From Bacillota bacterium (lineage in GTDB: Bacteria; Bacillota_A; Clostridia; Lachnospirales; Lachnospiraceae), in the NCBI GenBank assembly GCA_023443625.1, contig JAEZTQ010000087.1:1-7561 (forward strand): 7,561 nt of DNA, read 5' to 3'. Made by a program: the position numbers and the translations under genes. Below are positions 5,640 through 7,561 of the stretch, piece by piece (position 1 is the stretch's first letter; each line of letters opens with the position of its first letter). The notes beneath the pieces are model-generated. The model had not been told where the DNA came from, ran no database searches, and saw nothing but the letters and a program-made list of their open reading frames with translations.

Positions 5640-6917
5640 ATGAATTGTAAACAAAATCAAAAAATCAATCAAGTAAAAGAATCAACTTTGGTAGTTGGAA
5701 TCGATATCGGAAGTACAACACAGTACGCCAGAGCTTTTGACTGGCGAGGCATCGAATTAGGGAAGGTCTTTAAATTTAGCAACAGCAGAGAAGGTTTTGA
5801 CAGCTTCAAAAACTGGATGCAGTGGATACAGGACAAGAACAAAAAGTCAGATGTTATCGTAGGTATCGAACCAACAGGTCACTACTGGTTTGACCTTGGC
5901 GCTTATCTTGAAGATGAAGGCATCCTCCTGGTTATGGTCAACCCTTATGCGGTAAAGCAGACCAAGGAACTGGATGACAACAGCCAAAGTAAGAATGACA
6001 GCAAGGATCCCAAGGTAATCGCAAAACTCGTTATAGAAGGAAGATATTGTGCACCATATACACCGGATGGGGTGTATGCAGATCTAAGAATTATGGCAGC
6101 GAATCGGAAGAGGCTTATCAGGGAACTTACCCAGATCAAGAACAGATTTGCCAGATGGTTTGCCATATACTTTCCTGAATATAAAGATGTATTCGGGGAT
6201 TATGAATCACAAAGCAGTATGCTGCTTCTAAAGAAAGCATGTACACCTGAAGCAATCGTGGGACTCGGAGCCGAGAATATAAATCAAATCTGGCGTGATG
6301 CAAAACTGCGGGCTGTCGGGATGAAAAGGGCAACGACCCTGTGCGAGACAGCAAAGCGTAGCATTGGCCTAAAGAAAGGCTCTTCGGCAGCTGAGTATGA
6401 AATGAAACTACTGCTCGAGGATCATGATTACAAAATGGCACAGCTTGAATCTGTTATGGAAGAAATAGAAGGCTTGTGTAAAAAGATACCCGAAAGCGAG
6501 CAGATGCTTGCCATCAAAGGTATCGGACTGATTACGGTTGCCGGATTTCTGGCTGAGATCGGTGATGCGAGGCGTTTCGAATCACCAAGGCAGATACAAA
6601 AGCTGGCAGGACTCTCGTTAAGGGAAAATAGTTCAGGAAAGCATAAAGGACAGACGACCATAAGCAAACGAGGTCGAAGTAAGCTGCGAGCTGTACTGTT
6701 CAATGCTGCGATTCCACTGATAGCTACGAACCCGGAGTTCAATGCCCTGCATGAGTATTATACGACCAGAGCAAATAATCCACTGAAAAAGAAGCAATCC
6801 GTGATAGCCATCAGCTGTAAGCTGATACGAATCTTTTATACTATTTTGACCAAAGGTGTATCGTATGATGCACAAAAGATGATGTCTGACATACACAGAC
6901 AGCCAGCGATAGCATAA
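5640..6917 (+). CDS. IS110-family transposase (DEDD, RNA-guided recombinase type)
   Basis: This 425-aa protein is complete and of usual family length. The N-terminal RuvC-like DEDD domain shows Asp22 (GIDIG), Glu77 (GIEPTGHYW), Asp120 and Asp123 (KNDSKDPKVIAKL). A long helical middle region (about 155-285) leads to the C-terminal Transposase_20 domain, which begins at MLAIKGIGLITVAGFLAEIG (289-308) and includes GLSLRENSSGKHKG (324-337) and SKRGRSKLRAVL (342-353). The nucleophilic serine of the family is probably Ser331 or Ser332 before that glycine. IS110-family enzymes excise the element as a circle and insert it at a short core chosen by an IS-encoded bridge RNA. ATG 5640 is chosen over a possible ATG at 5547 because AAGGAGA (5624-5630) lies nine bases before it and family similarity starts only after it. 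No frameshift or missing catalytic residue is seen, so the element may be active. Confidence 0.96.
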   Translation: MNCKQNQKINQVKESTLVVGIDIGSTTQYARAFDWRGIELGKVFKFSNSREGFDSFKNWMQWIQDKNKKSDVIVGIEPTGHYWFDLGAYLEDEGILLVMVNPYAVKQTKELDDNSQSKNDSKDPKVIAKLVIEGRYCAPYTPDGVYADLRIMAANRKRLIRELTQIKNRFARWFAIYFPEYKDVFGDYESQSSMLLLKKACTPEAIVGLGAENINQIWRDAKLRAVGMKRATTLCETAKRSIGLKKGSSAAEYEMKLLLEDHDYKMAQLESVMEEIEGLCKKIPESEQMLAIKGIGLITVAGFLAEIGDARRFESPRQIQKLAGLSLRENSSGKHKGQTTISKRGRSKLRAVLFNAAIPLIATNPEFNALHEYYTTRANNPLKKKQSVIAISCKLIRIFYTILTKGVSYDAQKMMSDIHRQPAIA

Positions 6918-7094
6918 GAGGAAAACTGTAGAATTCAGGAAGACGTCCACCCTAAGGTGCTGAATGGAACAGAAAAAGAAACAAAACATAGAGAGCCGAA
7001 GTCAGATTTTTCACCATCAGAGCAGAGACTCAGCGAAGGAGCATCATGACGCCCCTTTATGGATAAGCAGAACGAAGGAATTCAGGACCCTGAG
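6918..7094 (+). ncRNA. Candidate bridge RNA/seekRNA region at the right end of the IS
   Basis: This non-coding stretch between the transposase stop and the right inverted repeat is where IS1111-type elements encode their guide RNA. It can fold locally: ATTCAG (6933-6938) pairs with CTGAAT (6960-6965), enclosing CACC-CTAA-GGTG (6948-6959); TCAG-GACC-CTGA forms a second hairpin at 7082-7093. A 10-bp direct repeat, GAATTCAGGA, occurs at 6931-6940 and 7078-7087 and roughly brackets the region. Bases 7046-7065 contain two short segments matching the reconstructed target on opposite strands. The precise ends and the donor-binding loop were not found, and transcription is not shown, so the RNA call is an inference from family and position. 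Confidence 0.45.
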
Positions 7095-7105
7095 GTATAG
7101 GTGAT
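7095..7105. repeat. Right subterminal inverted repeat of the IS110-family element
   Basis: GTATAGGTGAT is the perfect inverted copy of 5492-5502. If it is subterminal as in IS1111 elements, the element ends within a few bases to its right, near 7109-7112. Confidence 0.6.
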
Positions 7106-7171
7106 CCCGTATGACATGGGAGGTTGGGCTGCCGTAAGGATTTGGGGATAAGGAAAGGCCGATCATAACAA

Positions 7172-7190
7172 AATAAGACGACGTCTTATT
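7172..7190. repeat. Near-perfect 19-bp palindrome
   Basis: AATAAGACG and CGTCTTATT are perfect 9-bp arms around a single central A. The site is nested in a longer stem (ATTTGGGG 7140-7147 with CCCCAAAT 7198-7205). It could be a protein-binding dyad, a recombination-site dyad or part of an RNA fold. Confidence 0.5.
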
Positions 7191-7204
7191 AAGTGAACCC
7201 CAAA

Positions 7205-7216
7205 TATCCATATATC
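7205..7216. repeat. Direct repeat, right copy, possible alternative IS end
   Basis: This is an exact second copy of 5483-5494. If it is the true right junction, the element would be about 1.72 kb and would include the G-rich stretch and palindromes from 7106 to 7204. Confidence 0.45.
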
Positions 7217-7335
7217 CATGATTTAAGGCCATGGGGAATGACATTGACGAAGAATGCGGTTCTATAAAAAAATGAAAAAGTAAGAAAAAGCGAGTTAACA
7301 AGAGAAAAATTAAGATAATTATGGGAGGCGTTCAA

Positions 7336-7497
7336 GTGACAAATGAAATACGCTTGAACTGCTGGCTTATGATAAAAAATGTGGTAGATGTGATGAAAGA
7401 TTACCTTGAGATATTTGCCTATCAAATAATTATGACATTTAGTGGAACCGGGATGCTCAAAAAAGGCAGGAATCCGTTTTTGAATTCCCGCCTTTAA
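7336..7497 (+). CDS. Possible small ORF, 53 aa, of unknown function
   Basis: A GTG at 7336 with GGGAGG (7323-7328) seven bases upstream opens a 53-codon frame starting MTNEIRLNCWLMIKNVVDVM and ending NPFLNSRL. I recognise no family. The hydrophobic-amphipathic first 35 residues look protein-like, but the last dozen codons lie inside the terminator hairpin at 7462-7495, which argues that the frame is either a truncated gene or fortuitous. The start codon lies within an inverted repeat (GTTCAAG 7330-7336, CTTGAAC 7353-7359), which could hide the ribosome site region. Confidence 0.3.
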   Translation: MTNEIRLNCWLMIKNVVDVMKDYLEIFAYQIIMTFSGTGMLKKGRNPFLNSRL

Positions 7498-7500
7498 ATT
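7462..7500. terminator. Bidirectional rho-independent terminator
   Basis: AAAGGC (7462-7467) plus GGAAT (7469-7473) pair with ATTCC (7484-7488) plus GCCTTT (7490-7495), giving eleven pairs with one A-C mismatch and a ten-base loop. On the minus strand it is followed by a clean run of six T (7459-7464 complement), so it should stop a transcript entering from the right particularly well; on the plus strand the tail is TTTAAATTTAT, which is weaker. Confidence 0.65.
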
Positions 7501-7561
7501 TATATAAATATTATTTATTGAAAATTAGCTTATTGGATAATAACCAGAGAATCACTAATTC

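Larger units (their letters stand above)
5492..7105 (+). mobile_element. IS110-family insertion sequence, IS1111-like layout (boundaries minimal)
   Basis: An intact DEDD transposase gene is flanked by an 11-bp perfect inverted repeat: ATCACCTATAC at 5492-5502 and GTATAGGTGAT at 7095-7105. IS110-family elements generally lack terminal inverted repeats, but the IS1111 branch has subterminal ones of about this size, and carries its guide RNA between the transposase gene and the right end. The element has a short left non-coding end (about 150 nt) and a longer, structured right one (at least 190 nt), which fits that branch. The trinucleotide TAT abuts the left repeat (5489-5491) and recurs four bases after the right one (7110-7112), suggesting a 1621-bp element inserted at TAT. 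A 12-bp direct repeat (5483-5494 and 7205-7216) offers an alternative right end near 7210, and base composition stays IS-like to about 7170, so only the repeat-to-repeat core is given here. Confidence 0.75.
7106..7335. other. Structured non-coding DNA to the right of the IS repeat
   Basis: I see no supported gene here; frames on the minus strand (7044-7301, 7189-7425) lack ribosome sites and look like shadows. The first 65 bases are relatively G-rich, like the IS, and the rest turns AT-rich near 7171. It holds a 19-bp palindrome (7172-7190), an ATTTGGGG/CCCCAAAT pair (7140-7147 and 7198-7205) that encloses it, and a CCATG/CATGG dyad near 7216-7236. It may be the end of the IS or host DNA. Confidence 0.4.

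Noticed and set aside
7044..7425. Two minus-strand frames (85 and 78 aa) in the region right of the IS
   Set aside because: They are overlapping frames in structured non-coding DNA, with no ribosome sites and composition dictated by AT-rich sequence.
6918..7561. CRISPR array or tRNA gene
   Set aside because: The repeats present are only two copies and irregularly spaced; no cloverleaf with a T-loop motif was found.

Overview
The window looks like a piece of a low-GC Gram-positive (Firmicutes) genome, most likely a clostridial or related anaerobe. The non-coding DNA is AT-rich, most genes have strong GGAGG-type ribosome sites with some GTG starts, and the gene families are typical of that group (paired short-chain chromate transporters, YhxC/YdaD-type SDR, AraC with a GyrI-like domain, IS110-family transposase of the clostridial type). 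I cannot name a species from the sequence.

Layout. (1) 1-2136: two short chromate-transporter (CHR) genes lie on the minus strand as a tight operon, and a LysR-type regulator is transcribed divergently from them. The 88-112 bp between them carry back-to-back promoters and a 12-bp-arm palindrome that overlaps both, which is a classic layout for a self-regulating LysR that controls its neighbour. (2) 2137-2535: a gene-poor stretch with an apparent C-terminal remnant of a Y-family DNA polymerase and a possible 57-aa minus-strand ORF. (3) 2536-3495: an SDR oxidoreductase of the general-stress type. (4) 3617-4528: an AraC/XylS regulator with a C-terminal effector-binding domain and a perfect inverted repeat just upstream. 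(5) 4548-4809: a 262-bp non-coding MITE-like element with 39-bp imperfect terminal inverted repeats and nested internal palindromes, wedged between the AraC gene and (6) 4847-5320, a small split-barrel flavoprotein of the pyridoxamine-phosphate-oxidase family, followed by a terminator. (7) about 5490 to at least 7105: an IS110-family insertion sequence with an intact 425-aa DEDD transposase. It has an 11-bp perfect subterminal inverted repeat and a structured non-coding right end, which fits the IS1111 branch with its guide RNA (bridge RNA/seekRNA) at the right end. (8) 7106-7561: no large gene; several palindromes, a possible 53-aa ORF with a good ribosome site, and a bidirectional terminator hairpin.

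No single pathway links these genes. The stretch reads as accessory DNA, a mosaic of small transport, regulatory and redox genes pieced together with a gene remnant, a MITE and an IS. The most interesting part is the IS110-family element. The empty target site that I reconstruct from its two flanks can be split into two segments that both recur, on opposite strands, within a 20-nt stretch of its right-end non-coding DNA. That is what a target-binding loop of a guide RNA would look like, but the match is short and a chance origin is not excluded. A 12-bp direct repeat offers a competing right boundary, so the right end of the element is left open.
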